Shown here: in pieces, positions 45,471-58,139 of the stretch | Numbering within the stretch: the stretch's first letter is position 1 | Layout: the number at the start of each line of letters is the position of its first letter | NCBI RefSeq assembly: GCF_036588685.1 | Contig: NC_086383.1 | Span: forward strand, 47,946,448 to 48,010,447 | DNA: 64,000 nucleotides | Reading direction: 5' to 3' | From: Mytilus trossulus | Lineage: Eukaryota; Mollusca; Bivalvia; Mytilida; Mytilidae | Made by a program: the position numbers and the translations under genes | The notes under the pieces: model-generated | The model's database searches: none | What the model was told of the DNA's origin: nothing | What the model saw: only the letters and a program-made list of their open reading frames with translations

Positions 45471-46479
45471 ACCCAAAATAATAACCAATATATTAGTAAG
45501 AGGCATTTATATTTGATCATTTACGAATCATGATACTTCTTTTATCTTTACAGGAAAACCATTTACTCGTGTATAACTTGTAAAAGTAACACAAATCATC
45601 AGTTTAATGTGCTTGATCGACCAATATTGTGTTCCATTTAGTAACTGCTCCTTACGACCAGGATCAGACATTATCGATACGCAGAATTTGTCGTACTACC
45701 ATCGTATTTCTTCCTTATCTTCACATTTGAATCTTTCTTGCAATTACCATTCAATATGAGTCCATCCTCGAAAGTATAATACATGAAATCCATCTTTAAA
45801 GATTTATAATTTTGTCCAAATTACATTTAGCGTTTATTCTGGTTTGTCGTATCGTTTGTATCCAATTTTAAAAAAGTCAAACCTTTTCAAACATATTAAA
45901 ATGACGATTGGAAGCCTATTTCGTTTCTCTCAATCCAAATAAGGTGACATGCCTACCTCTACGGTTCCAACGCTGTAGATGTAAAGTTCGATGTTGGACA
46001 TGTATGTCCACGTCTCCAGCGAAGGAATTTAGATGTACAGCGCTGGACTTAATGTCACCAGCATTTAACTTAACCACTACAGTGCTGGACTTTGCATCTC
46101 CAGCTCTTGACTTTAAATATAATTGGTCGACAGTTTTAATCTCAAGCTTTTTGCTTTAAAAGACACATATCTTGCTCTGCATAAGATGAACTGGTGGCGG
46201 AAAGAAATCATCCATAAATTATCCTTGTTTTATATCGATCACCACAGACATGACAGAAATGTTTCAATTAGGATCCATTGTACCAAACAGAAAATCCCAT
46301 TTTCAAGTTTCTAACTAAAACAATCTCATTCTATTCACCCAAATAATCCCATTTTTTGTGTATTTTTTTGATAAATGATTTTGAGATAATTCCTTCTTTG
46401 AAGTAAACAAACTCGATTTTTCAGACTACAGTAATTGGAACCCTTTTACATTAAGCCCTTTTTAACTTTTTTGGATTCG

Positions 46480-46590
46480 AGCGTCACTGATGAGTTTTTT
46501 GTAGACGAAACGCGCGTCTGGTATATATACAAAATTTAGTCCTGGTATCTATGATGAGTTTATTTACAAATTCTAAAATTTTATTAGTGT
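46480..46590. repeat. Dispersed repeat with GTAGACGAAACGCGCGTCTG
   Basis: GCGTCACTGATGAG, ACGAAACGCGCGTCTGGTAT and TCCTGGTATCTATGATGAG. Related copies lie at 48350-48410 (CATGTAACGAAACGCGCGTC) and, inverted, at 39995-40050 (GTGCGTTTCGTCTACATGAG). A degenerate form is at 50570-50620. Confidence 0.7.
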
Positions 46591-47103
46591 ATTAAAATTT
46601 TAATTGACCTAAATGAAAGTTTTAAAACATATTTGAATCCGTGAGTAAGCCATGCACGTATAAATGGACCATACAGGCAATATTATTAAATTTCAAGACT
46701 TACTGGTTTCATGTGGTCTTCATCGTAACATATTGATTGGTTGATTGATTGATTGTTCATAGCTTAGCGTTCTTTGGCAAATATTTCATAGAAGTTTAGT
46801 ACGAGTACAAATAATTAATAAATATTAAAAAGGAAGGTTCTGTAATACATGTATATAAATGTCAATCAAATATTATGTCAACCAAAGGAGCATATAATTT
46901 CACAGTTTTCCTAAATTATTTCCCGTTAGCTATAAGTTTTCTAAAGAACAGCCTTTTGAAAAAGCAATAAATATGTAGAAGTTTTGGAAAATTTGATATG
47001 CCACTCGAAAATGCGGATACATTGAATAGGGGCATAAATTCTGTCCTACAACAGGCCACTTACGGATCTTCAAAGAACTTGTTCTGAAAGTGCCTCTCGG
47101 AAT

Positions 47104-47122
47104 GGGGGGGGGGGGGGGGGGG
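47104..47122. repeat. Poly-G run (G19)
   Basis: Nineteen consecutive G bases. The length is likely polymorphic and error-prone in assembly. The open frame over it on the minus strand (proline run) is not a gene. Confidence 0.9.
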
Positions 47123-47826
47123 CACTCTTTCTTTCGATCTCCCTCTACACAAGGCATCGGATAAGAAAAGAAATAACATAATTCATATATCCTTCAATGA
47201 CAGAAAAAAATTGGTTGAACTAGAAACAATTAATTTAAATGCAAGACTTGCAATTAAATATAAGAAAATCTTAAGTTGTTGATGAGATGTAATAAACAGT
47301 TAACATTTTTTAAGACCTGCAAACATTTTGAAGTATTTATCATCACATACATCATACAACATACATGTATATATCACGTACTTAGATGTAGTCTAGGCAA
47401 ATCTTTATTACACATAAGGTGCATGTAAATAAAATAATGATGTCATCTCATAAATATACTACCTACTAGTTTTTCCATTCATCGATTAGTAAAGTTGTTG
47501 ACACATTCAATGCATTTAAAACGTCATACAATAACAAATCAGATTACGCAATATGATGTTGTCTGCACATTTATATATATTGATCAATGAATAAAAGTTC
47601 AACAACCTCACATATGTTTCATTCATACTGAGGGAGAAAACGAGGCATAAAAGAAAAGTTACCGGAATGGAAAGGAAAATAGTTCAGCAGGATTAAAAAT
47701 AAAATGCAGGGGATATAACAAAAAAAGTTATTGCAGAGGTAGAAGGGTAGGAGAAATGGCACAAGAGATAAGAGTTACGACGAAAGTTCTTCTGATTTTA
47801 AGGGGAACAAAGCACGTAACAACGGG

Positions 47827-47957
47827 ATTCAGAGGTCGATCCAGTCATTTTTAAGGGGGTAAAGATGAGATTCCAACCATATGGCCCCATTCCATGGCAT
47901 TAATCGTCAAAAGGGGAGTTCCAACACATGGACCCAACCCCTGGATCCGCCACTGAA
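47827..47957. repeat. Second copy of the GGATCC-ended MITE
   Basis: It runs from AGAGGTCGATCCAGTCATTT to CCCCTGGATCCGCCACTG with G- and C-rich inner arms, like 17930-18078. It is present only in the right inverted arm. Confidence 0.7.
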
Positions 47958-48409
47958 ATGGTTACTTGCCGACTTTTAAAAAAAATGTTTAGTCATATAG
48001 CTCACAACGCATTTTTCTTATGAAGGTATACATAGAAAAGCGTACCGTACGCATCAAATCTTTTGAGTGCTGTCGTCATCTAGTACTATTAAGTAGATAC
48101 CTGTCGCTAGTGGACTGCTAGTCTCCGAGGATACCAGCTTCTATACATGTATAACGTACCTTTCCTTAATTCTTAAAATAGATAAATCTACAAATTACTT
48201 TGAAACTAAGTTTCCAAAATTGGACCTTACATTGAATTTGCTATAATACTATCCTTAGCCGTATTTAACACAATTTTTTGTAATTTTGGGTCTTCGATGC
48301 TCTCCACTTCATGCTTGATTAGATTTCTAACTATTTTGGTCTGAATCTCACGATGAGTCTCATGTAACGAAACGCGCGTCTGGTTGATTAAATAATGACA
48401 AATTATAAT

Positions 48410-48897
48410 CTTTTGATACCTATTGGAAATTCAAATCAATTGTTTTTGTCGTAAATTTTAGTGTATTTAGATCTGAATGTTAGTTTATAGATGCTAATCA
48501 AGATATGGAGTAAACCTACATTTGTAATTGTATATATTCTTAACTTTGCAGTCATCGGACATTCTCAGTTATGTGTGTCGATACTCTGGAGGTTTATATA
48601 CTATATTATAGAGCTTGACATGCAATCATTATCATCATCCTTGGTCAAACAATAATTCAAATTCAGAAATTTGTTGAATAAGGAGGGTATGACTGATAAA
48701 TAACAAGAAATAGTCCATTATAATACAACATGTAAGTACGAATAGAACACCCAGTTGCATGTTCGATCGTATGCATTGTCATTGTTCGTCTTCGACCAAT
48801 AGTCTTTCGAAATTAAAATTGAGAATGGAAATGGAGAAATTGCATACATGTCAACATTATATCTCATCATATATAAATAATCATGTTTATATATATA
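48410..48897. other. Intergenic, nothing recognised
   Basis: AT-rich sequence between the right inverted arm and the Tc1-like element. Open frames at 48718-49016 are partly inside the element's TIR and are incidental. Confidence 0.5.
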
Positions 48898-50189
48898 CAC
48901 ATGGAAAAAAATATTGCAACACCAAATTGAAATTGAAATTAAAAAAACACTCTTTATTTTTTCCTGCTATAATTGTTAAAATAGAACTAGTTAAACATTA
49001 TTTAAATACCACCTGAGTTTGATTAATAATTATCGACTCGATAAGTTCTTATCTGCACATGCAGCTACTGTACCCGTAAACAGCAAAACAGGTGTTTTCA
49101 TCCTCATTGTTTTCAATAATTTAAATAACCAAGTTTATAAAGTTATGTGATTGACACCTTGTAGTGGGTCCTCCACATCTCTTAACCGCAGCAAGATGGC
49201 ATATAATCAACATGAGAGAAGCAGGAATGTCGCTGTGACAACCGCACGTATTTTCGGTCATCACTATTCCACTATTAGTCGTTTTGAGAATAAAAATTAA
49301 TGCAATAAACGATGTTAAAGACTATCCTAGATCAAAAAGACCACCTATGCCATATGCTAGGGAAAATCTAGCATAGTGAAGCTTGGTCAGAAAGAAACCC
49401 ATTGCACACAATACAGTCCTAAAAAGAGAGTGGTGGGCGTACATGAGCCTTTTAACATAGATTGTTCGAGATTGACTCATCTCTACTGGTTATTGTGCCA
49501 TAAGACCATTTCGGGGACCTTTGCTTACGAACAGACACACAGTTATCCGTATCCAATGTAGTGCAGAGCTCGCAAAAATTGGAAATAAGCATCGTGGAGG
49601 AAGATCCATTGTTCCAATGGAATTCTGTTTATCTTCCTTGGCCCTGTCGTAGCCAGGATTTGAACCATATCGATCATATATGGGACACTATCGGGCGTAA
49701 TGTGCGCGAAAGGACACCCAGTCCAAACACGTGATGAAATAAACAATGCCCTTTATCAGAAATTGTTGCTGCTACCTTAGCAACAAATTTGTTGATTTAT
49801 GGCAGGAATCATAAGACGTTAAGTTGTGGTTGACCGTTTGAATGGAGGCTGCACACAAAGTACTAATTCTTGGGCGTATAACGATCAACCATGATCTGAA
49901 CAATCATCTTAAGATTAATTTTGAAATGTCTGACATTGTAAAGTTCGCTTACAGTAAAAGTTGTAAAATGCAGTTTTTGGTTAAAAAAACTCTTCATTTT
50001 GTTTTTAAAAATTGTGGTTTGATAAATCATTTGTTTTCAAACATTTTTTGTTCGTTAAAAATGCCAATGTAATCATAAACTATGTTTCAATATTATTTTA
50101 CAAATATTTTTTCATATATCATCCAAAATTAAAAGGCTGATTTTTCAAGTTTTAAAAAATCAAGGTGTTGCAATACTTTTTTCCATGTG
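48898..50189 (+). mobile_element. Decayed Tc1/mariner-type transposon
   Basis: The terminal inverted repeats begin CACATGGAAAAAAATATTGC and continue through AACACC. The right end is the reverse complement with one visible difference, and TA-rich sequence flanks both sides (TATATA). The 1,292-bp size fits the family. The interior carries remnants of a transposase on the plus strand. Confidence 0.88.
49200..49740 (+). pseudogene. Tc1-like transposase remnant
   Basis: An N-terminal helix-turn-helix-like stretch is visible near 49212-49295 (AGMSL then a stop, then CHHST-like residues ahead of ISRF). The C-terminal catalytic region at about 49640-49735 reads WPCRSQDLNHIDHIWDTIGR, matching the family pattern WPxxSPDLNPIEHxWD with Asp at the usual acidic position. 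Stops and frameshifts between and within these parts make it non-functional. The minus-strand open frame at 49543-49746 is its shadow. Confidence 0.8.
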
Positions 50190-50210
50190 TATATAACTTT
50201 ATATATACGA

Positions 50211-50949
50211 GTCTAAATTGAAAACTACGTTCCAACCTATGATTGCGTTGGATAATAACCGCAATTTTTATACGTGTGCATGTAAAACAAATTTCGTTGT
50301 AGAAGGGTCTGAAAACAGCACGAACAACATTTTCCAAAAGACCAAAAAAGTGAAAAAGTATATTTAAACAAAACGCATTTGACTAACAGGTCGAACAACT
50401 GATGTTCTTTAACCCTGCTGACTGCCATGTGCGATTGCCAAATAAAATTGATCACAAGATGTAACAAAATGGATCTTAATATAAATTTAATACTAAACAG
50501 AGAACAAAAAAACAAAAAAAAATACTTGTGGTAAATTATATAGCCTTTCAAATACCGTTTCGATCCCTAACACCACTGAAGAAACATATAATGTCGAAAT
50601 CTAGATCTGGTGTACAAAAAAAATGTTGACACCTTGTGTTTGCGGCATAACATCTTGGCCACAAGTTTATCATTTTCTGTTTAGTATTAACTTTATATTA
50701 AGATCCATCTTGTTACACCTCGTGATCAATTTTATTTGGCAATCGCCAATGACAGTCAACAGGGTTCGACCTGTTAGTCAAATGCGTTTTGTTTAAATAT
50801 ACTTTTTCACTTTTTTGGTCTTTTGGAAAATGTTGTTTGTGCTGTATTTAGACCCTTCTACATCGAAATTTGCTTTACATGCACACGTATAAAAATTGCG
50901 GTGTTTATCCAACGCAATCATAGGTTTGAACGTACTTTTAAATTTAGAC
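50211..50949. repeat. Foldback with about 280-bp inverted arms
   Basis: Arms 50211-50500 and 50678-50949 are roughly 90% identical in inverted orientation. Examples are ACCTATGATTGCGTTGGATA, AAACGCATTTGACTAACAGG, TTGCCAAATAAAATTGATCA and AATGGATCTTAATATAAATT. The spacer (about 177 bp) has a GTTTCGATCCCTAACACCAC segment. The left arm has about 16-20 extra bases near 50395-50420. No coding. The left open frames over it (50152-50551) are incidental. Confidence 0.85.
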
Positions 50950-51070
50950 TGGTATATACATGTATATACTTTTGTATATTTAAGTACGTCTGAGTCAGTT
51001 ACAACTCTACAACAGATTTATCCATCGGATCACCAGCAATGATGGTGATACATGGCTGTGTACATTATGT

Positions 51071-51314
51071 ATATACAACTCGTCTAAACATCAACCTAAC
51101 AATGTTAGATCTGTAAATTTGCTTTCGCAAATTTTTTGTTCTTCCCTCGCCGGAATTTCGAACCCATTATATATATACCGGTTACAGTGCAGGCGACTGG
51201 TGTCACGATATCTCAGTAGCATGGGTTCGAATCCCGGCGAGGGAAGAACAAAAAATTTGCAAAAGCAAATTAACAGATCTGACAGTTGGGTTGATGTTTA
51301 GACGAGTTGTATAT
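51071..51314. repeat. 244-bp foldback with tRNA-like B box in both arms
   Basis: Arms 51071-51166 and 51222-51314 are inverted copies (TACAACTCGTCTAAACATCA, TTTTTTGTTCTTCCCTCGCC). The right arm holds GGTTCGAATCCCGG (51224-51237), a strong pol III B-box/T-arm motif, and the left arm holds its degraded inverse (GGAATTTCGAACCCA). The loop includes CAGGCGACTGGTGTCACG. No complete cloverleaf could be drawn, so this is likely a tRNA-derived MITE or SINE fragment folded back, not a tRNA gene. Confidence 0.7.
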
Positions 51315-51489
51315 ATATATATAATATATATATCAAAATTCAAAAATTCGCGGACTACATTTCACATCAAATAATAACAGTTCGTTAACATATTGTCACT
51401 TATATATCGCGATATGCTGAAGTCCCTTTCGGAAAAAAAATAAAATGTTGGATGTTAAAAAATTCAAAACTCATCATTAATTAATCACA

Positions 51490-52178
51490 ATATGCGAAAC
51501 ATTTTCTTCTCCTTGCATCTCAGAAATAAATCAGTAATACTTGTAAAAAAACTTTTAATAAGCTTAAAAACAACATTTAAATAGACAAAATACAATCTAT
51601 TCATGTATGATATATATAATAGAGTATTTTCTTTCTTGAGTAGATAGTCTTTCAAATGCCTAAGATGCACACTTTGTAGAGTAGGTTTCATTCAAGTTCA
51701 CAAGCATACTAACATACAACTCTCTTATATTCAATCTTCAAATCCATCTGGAAACACAATGCTCGAAACAAGTTTTCACTCCATTTGCAACTTAGAAATA
51801 CATTTGAGGTTCTTGTAAAAAGAAACCTCAATGAGATTAAAAAAACAACACTTAAATAGACAAAATACAAAATATGTATAGAGTAATTTTTTTCCTTGAG
51901 TATAATTAGTCTTTCAAAAGCCCAAGTTGTACGCTTTGTAGAGTAAATACATACATAGATACTATATATACACGCATACTTTACCCTCGACTATACCACG
52001 TAGCTCTTACATATTCAAACTTATAAAGATTTAAAATGCACATGCAAAAATGTTCCTGAGAATATTTTTGACTTTGATATGACCTTCGTCATTGTGTGCG
52101 ATGACATCTTGTTTGTTGCTACCTCATGCTATAAGGTATGTAAACTATTCAGTTCTTATCCTAAGTAAAAAGTTAACA
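51490..52178 (-). other. 3' UTR and flank of the TMEM205-like gene with an internal duplication
   Basis: Two diverged repeats of a unit with ACTTAAATAGACAAAATAC and TAGTCTTTCAAA(A/T)GCC then CTTTGTAGAGTA occur at about 51570-51700 and 51845-51960. The copy at 43690-44310 preserves both. No coding. Confidence 0.55.
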
Positions 52179-55026
52179 TCATACATGATGTGATGATAGA
52201 AAATACAAATAAACAGTGTTTGCACAGAATCCAGTCATGTTTGATAACCAGCTTAGATGGTGATAGAATCTAAATGTTTTGTCCGCTATAAAGTATTCAG
52301 GGTTTTCTCTAAGTTTCGATAAATCAACAAATCCAATTTTGTCTGCTGTTCCTGAATCTTTTTCCAAACCGAATCTTTTTGTAGTTGTTTCTACAATTCT
52401 ATCACTGAGGTAGTAGGCATTCACTAACGAGGACAATACAGCCATTGACAATGATAACACCTGGAAAAAAAGATTAATAGTTTAAACAAAAAAGTCTATT
52501 ATACTTACAAGTAAAAAAAGTATCTGTATTGCGTGTAGTTAGTGTTCATAAACATAATTTATGAATGTAACATCCAAGTGACGGGCCGTGGTTTACATCG
52601 CCTCGTACAAGCATTAACGTACCTAGTCAAAGTTGACGAGCTTAGCCAAAGCTTAATTTAAGGGGCAAATAAAATGGGCTATACATTTTAAACAATTCAA
52701 AGGAATGTTACGGCTAGGTAGTCGGTACATAAACCGTATTGTCGAATTCAGCTAACAAGCTTGTTTGTGGTTTGAACTTGTATATATATATGTTTTGGCT
52801 GAGCGACAGCTTTCCGTTTGATATACATGTTTTGATATACTTTATATACTAGTTTTGTGGTGAACCACGCGCGTTTCTGTTTCCGCAGTTTAACATGCAT
52901 GGTGGCAAACATCTCACATAATTTCATATTTTGTTTTATCTCAAAAATATTTATTTGTGCAAAGATACTTTTCGTAGAATTGCTTCATAGAAGATACTCC
53001 ATACAATATAGTATAAAAACGGGGGAAAACTACAATAATTTAGTTTTGGTATACAATAGGCTTATTGTTCTGTAAAAAAACATCGTAGTGTATGGTCATA
53101 TATATTTATACTGACCTCTTTAAATTCCATTTCACTGGCCAAGTGAAGCTGGATATACGTGGCTAATGTCATTGATGACATTACACACGACAAAGCGAAA
53201 TACATGGGAAACAAAAGTTTCTGTCCTTCACCAAACCAAAAACGTGGTAAGGTCAGGAACATTGCCATTCCTAGAAGTATATACATGTATATGAATAAAA
53301 AGGCAATTATTTTGAATACTTTACGTATCTTGACTGAACCTTTCCGATTTAAAGCTTCAATTTAATGGTAATCTAAAATTTATAGAACAGGCAATAACTT
53401 GAAGAAAACAATCTATTCCAATCGATTTACGTTAGTTTTCCTTAATTTCTACTAGAGGATTCATAGTTTCATTGGCTACGTCTACCTAGGTTCGCATATT
53501 TTCTGAACACTTATATTTTTGTTTGTCTTTCTAACTTTTAATTACTATAAACATCATAATAACTTTAAAATTACCTAATTTTTACATTTTATTCCGTTCA
53601 AATGAAACAAAGTCAAATACAAAGTTATGATTACAAAAAAATCGTTCTGCAAGTATCTACATGTACGTGTTTTTAAACTCTGTATAAAATACAATATTTG
53701 ATCCTTATTTGAGAGCACCACATTTTTTGGGGAATATTAAGCCTGTTAAGGACTGTTACCTGCAATAAATGTCATCCAAAACTGAGACCCATAATGTATA
53801 GCAAAGCTGAAGAAATGCCAGAACGTCCATTTTCCTTGCTGTTGTGCTCTCAGTGGAAATAAAATCCAAGCTAACTCTAAAGCAACAAGTGCAGTAGTTA
53901 CAAACTTTATGGCGTGAACTCTGAAATAGAATTTAACAGTGAGTTAAAAGTCTTTAAAAAAATACTTATACCAGTTTAAAACCGGTGTTAATTGCATGAT
54001 GTTAACTGTAGGTCAGTTAATATAAAATTTCAATAGTTTCCAGGAATGCCAAGTAACTTTGGAACCCTTATATTGTTGACCTAAACTTTATATTTTCTTA
54101 TAAAAATTTAAAACCAAAATGCGAACGTCATTCTTCTGCAAGTCTTTGAGTCAGTTAATTTCTTGAACACGTAATTAAGTTATATTCAGATCTCCAGTTG
54201 GTTGTCTGAATGCGATATCATCGGGACAAGAAATGAACCCAACATCGATCAGAACAGACTTAAAATATTAAAAAAAATATCTTATATATTCAGTCATTTA
54301 TGATCAAAATGTACTGAATACAATGTTAAATTTGTATAGCTTCCTGTATTACGCTGAATCAGGTTAGAATATTTTAATGTATAATACCGTTTTTTTGTAT
54401 AATAAGGTATAAGCTTTTCCGGGTAGTCTCTAGACGTAAACTTTGGGAAGACAGATGTGAAAGACAATTTGGAACATCCAAAACTAAAAGGACCGAAATC
54501 GAACAAAAAGTGTTTGAAGTGCGGTGCTAGATGTGACGAGATTGTCTTCTTCCCGGATATAAAAAAAGATCTAATAAAAACCATTTCATTACATTTAATT
54601 TAGCACGAATATTTTTGACCTTCTCTATACAGCTATGAATAGTAAAATAAAGATGAAGTGAAAGATACATTATATCAGTTGATATATACATATTTATAGT
54701 GTGTACAAAAAATAGTTGCGTGTTACTGAAGAGAAACGTATTGCATATGAAAAGTTATAGTAAAACTGGATTTAAGAGAAAATTGGCGAAATTAGTAATT
54801 AAAAATAAAAAGCTGGTCACACATTACATTATAAATGAAGTTGTACAACGTTATTTTCCCTCAATATGTTATATGTCTTTTGTCCTATTAAAATGACACG
54901 ATATTTAAACTAAATCAAAACGTGGTTAAAATCTATAATAAAAAGAAAAAGTAAAAGAGAAATTATTAAAATATTATCTAGAATAAAATAAGCAGAAAAT
55001 TCCTACCTTAGTTCGACCTTTGTCAT
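52179..55026 (-). CDS. TMEM205: TMEM205-like transmembrane protein, complete, four coding exons
   Basis: Minus-strand exons 55026-55007, 53920-53760, 53270-53116 and 52460-52179 join in frame (phases 2, 1, 0). They encode 205 aa, close to the vertebrate protein's length. Donors are AAG/GTAGGA, CAG/GTAACA and GAG/GTCAGT; acceptors are TATTTCAG, CTTCTAG and TTTCCAG. Split codons give Arg7 and Gly61. Hydrophobic segments lie near 11-31, 44-68, 79-100, 112-130 and 185-202. Family resemblance: WMTFIAG..LTLPRFWFGEGQKLLFPMYF, NAYYL, and KLRENPEYF..FRFYHHLSWLSNM, which align with the conserved TMEM205 (DUF4149-type) segments. The product is a multi-pass membrane protein, probably of secretory vesicles or the cell surface; its molecular function is not settled. 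Stop 52179-52181. A broken last-exon copy lies at 44318-44575. Confidence 0.88.
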
Positions 55027-57328
55027 TCTGATTGTGATATACATATTTAATTAACTTAATGCTATCTCTGTATCCTTATAACTCCCAAATGGTTATTAAC
55101 GAATCTGGTATCTTGAATGACCTTTTATCCTATATTTATATGTGAAGTCAATAACTGATCACAGGTTGTACGTATACTACCACATGCATATTCGCACGTA
55201 AAACAGAAAGTTCGTGAGGTATTACAATATATTCAATATTTAGGCGTGTTTTATTACAAACGTAAGTAATACATATGTGCAGAGTGGAAAAGGAAATTAT
55301 TGGATAATCTTGACCACATACTTTCAATATTCTATAATAGGTAAAAGGATGAAAAGGAAACGACAAATTATATGTTCTTTGATGTTGTGTCAACAAATAA
55401 CCTGAACTCTGTCTACGTTCGTGATATGATTACTCATTTTTTCTTAAATAAAAGAAAAAAGAGAAACGAAAAAGAAAACATACAAATACTACAAAACATA
55501 AATATGATGAATTATGTCAATACTCCATTCATTAAACTTGTTATTCAGTATTTGCATGTTCTTAATCAAACATGTGATTTTATTTATTGAAAGTGCGTAT
55601 GTATAGTAGAGTTAGTTAGTGAGTGATTTATTAGAGCGAGCGAGCGCGGGAATGATGGAGTGAGTGAGTTTGAGTAGTGCTTTGAATATATCTTATTTTA
55701 TACCTAATCTGTAACAAGCCTTCAGAGATTTTTCTGTATAAGAACTGCTAAATGGTTGTTTTCATATTAGCGTAAAAATGAATGTCTAGTGTCATCACGT
55801 ATTGTAGAGCTTTAAATGACACACAAAAAAGGCAGTATAAGTATACCATTGAAAGTCTGACTATAGAAGTTTTAATTTCCATAATTTTTTTTATAAATTC
55901 TCAACCGGATCGGATGGCTCCTAATGTAGAACATTTGTCAATATATAAAGACAACATGTACAACAATTGATTGTTGTTTGCTCAACGCCACGTCGCTGAA
56001 CGTTTACTGCACATTATATATTATTGCACAACAATGTACAACCATGTTCCCTGTAAACTATGATAAGAAGATCAACTTTCAATGGTGAATTTAGACTGAT
56101 TGTAACAGGAAAATAAATTTCGAGGTTTAAGATCAACTCTTGTAATACTATTTTAGTTCAATATAATGTTCATATAAATGATCACCATTAACCTTATTTG
56201 GTTTCATTTCCATAAATAACAACTCCTTAACGTATCTTGCTATTTATGTTTATTGTGATTGATAACTTATCATTATAATTAGTTTTGATCCATACTATAT
56301 AATTTCTTTATTAATGAAGTATCGTCACTAGGTCACAATCACTTCGTGTTGTTATATCTGTCTTGATACACGTATACTCATTTTACACAGCTGCACTGCA
56401 TCATGTCAATGGCTGGTGGACATTTGTAATCATGTTTATTCATAAAACGTAAGGTTAAGTGAGTGCAGTTTTATACTATTGCACTTCGTGACAGCTTGTT
56501 TCATATTAAGTTATTCAGTTATATATAAAATGTACCTAATGCAATCTAAGCAGATTAAACCATTCAAAGGAGGAGATAAAAGGGAGGGTTTAAAAAAATT
56601 TCAGATACATTTGTCTTTTTACTCGCAATTCAACCTGAGAATTCAACTTGTCTAATAACTATATATACTAGCTGACCTTATATTTTGGAATTGATTTGTA
56701 AAAATATGGAAATGTGCTTCTCTTTGGAACTTTATTTGGCTAAGCGAATCAAATTTTCATATTTGAAATGTGCGTAGGATCATCGGTTTATTCAACCCTA
56801 TAATATTAAAACAATATATTTCTTAAACATTGTAATTATATTTTTCAGCAACAACCGCGAGAATAAGAGTTATATCAATTCATTTGGCAATGATTTGTTA
56901 TGAGGTTGTCACAGAAAGCACATGCTGTCCCAATTGTTGCGTTATATTGGGAAGTAGTAAAATCACGAAAAATACTGAACTCCGGAGGAAAACTCAAAAC
57001 GTAAAGTTCCTAAAATATAATTTGGAATGCCTTTCGGTTTTCAAAGTATGATTCTTAGTATTTGAAACAAACATGCATTCGAATAAAGAAAACAATTCAT
57101 GTAAGATTCTGCTTTGTGGTAAATTCCAAATCTTACGATACAGAAAAAAACGATTTATTTGTTTTTCCCTGTGAATAAGAACTATGATATGCAACACTGA
57201 TGCCTTGATTTGTTGTAAATGTAGCCTTATCTTGTACATGATACTTGTATTCTAAAGAAAACTATATTTTGTGATATATGCCGTTGAGTTGTCGTCACAT
57301 TATAGTATACTCCACAGCTATCATTTGA
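55027..57328. other. 5' flank of the TMEM205-like gene and intergenic DNA
   Basis: The promoter and 5' UTR of the TMEM205-like gene should lie just above 55026 but no motif is decisive. At 55620-55680 there is a short GAGTGAGT/GAGCGAGC-type tract. No exon was recognised. Confidence 0.55.
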
Positions 57329-57685
57329 GAGCCGTGGTGTAGTGGTTAGTGCATCGGACTACTAACACAAAGGTTTCTGGTTCCCGTTCGTGATGAACAT
57401 TTCAGGAACTCAATTTTCGGCTCTCCCTTGACACCATTTGCGAGTATGGTCTTGATGAAACGATGATAGTCCGTCAGAAGGGGACGATAAATGGCTGGCC
57501 CGTGTTAAGAGAGAGCCATATCTCTTGCACGTTAAAGACACCCTTGTAGATTTAGAAAAAGAGTAGGCTTATGCCGCTACAAGGCAGCACTCGCACCCGC
57601 AGAGTGGAAAGGGATTAATATAAGTTGCGAAACTTGTTTCCCAATCCATTATAAATAAATATGTTTAAACTAAACTAAACTAATT
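57329..57685 (+). mobile_element. tRNA-derived SINE
   Basis: The 5' head GAGCCGTGGTGTAGTGGTTA has a tRNA A-box form; a weaker B box lies at about 57380-57392 (TGGTTCCCGTTC). The central core includes CACCATTTGCGAGTATGG, TCTTGATGAAACGATGATAG, GGCTGGCCCGTGTTAAGAG and GCACGTTAAAGACACCC. The 3' part ends in a short-repeat tail (AAACTAAACTAAACTA). Head, core and tail are the layout of a SINE. A core-only relative is at 9717-9938 on the minus strand. Confidence 0.85.
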
Positions 57686-58135
57686 TAAAACTAAAACAGC
57701 TTTCAGTTGTCGCATAATGGCATGCTTATCTTATGATTTTGTTTACTTTAGCTTTTTATCAATGGGTTGATTCCAATGGCTTTTAAAAAATACTTCATTA
57801 AACAATCCGATGTTTTTTTGTCTCCTTAGGTACGTATCCGCTAGTTTCAAGATGAAAAAAAATATAATTCAAAAGCAAAGATTTTTTTAATCACGAAAAT
57901 CGAAAAAAACGACAAACCGTTTCGTATGTACCTTCTAATTTTGTCGTCTTCAGATAATACTAATAAACTAATGCAATGCAAAATGCAACATAACTATTCC
58001 GAGTAAGCAATAATTATATGCAATAATTAATATTTCAGTATTAAAATTCTACAGCAAATTGACTGTTCCAATGTGTAGCTTTCTATAGTTCATGATTACT
58101 TTTTTTCTTCCAGAACAACAACATCGGTACGAAAA
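57686..58135. other. Intergenic, nothing recognised
   Basis: AT-rich, with poly-T/A tracts. No feature. Confidence 0.5.
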
Positions 58136-58139
58136 ACCA

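Larger units (their letters stand above)
45950..48400. repeat. Right arm of the large inverted duplication
   Basis: Inverted partner of 39980-43600. It carries arm-specific insertions: a repeat fragment at about 46440-46590 (GAAACGCGCGTCTGG family) and about 350 bp at 47610-47960 that includes a GGATCC-ended MITE. It also contains a G19 run (47104-47122). Confidence 0.8.

Noticed and set aside
47104-47122. G-quadruplex-like G19 run as a regulatory site
   Set aside because: A single uninterrupted homopolymer with no gene nearby; more likely slippage or assembly uncertainty.
51180-51245. Possible tRNA gene around GGTTCGAATCC
   Set aside because: The T-arm-like motif is good but acceptor, D-arm and anticodon arms cannot be folded, and the motif lies inside a foldback.
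54294-54584. 96-codon minus-strand frame between the first two TMEM205-like exons
   Set aside because: It lies in the intron, is out of the exon chain and is low in complexity; the chain 55026-52179 is in phase without it.
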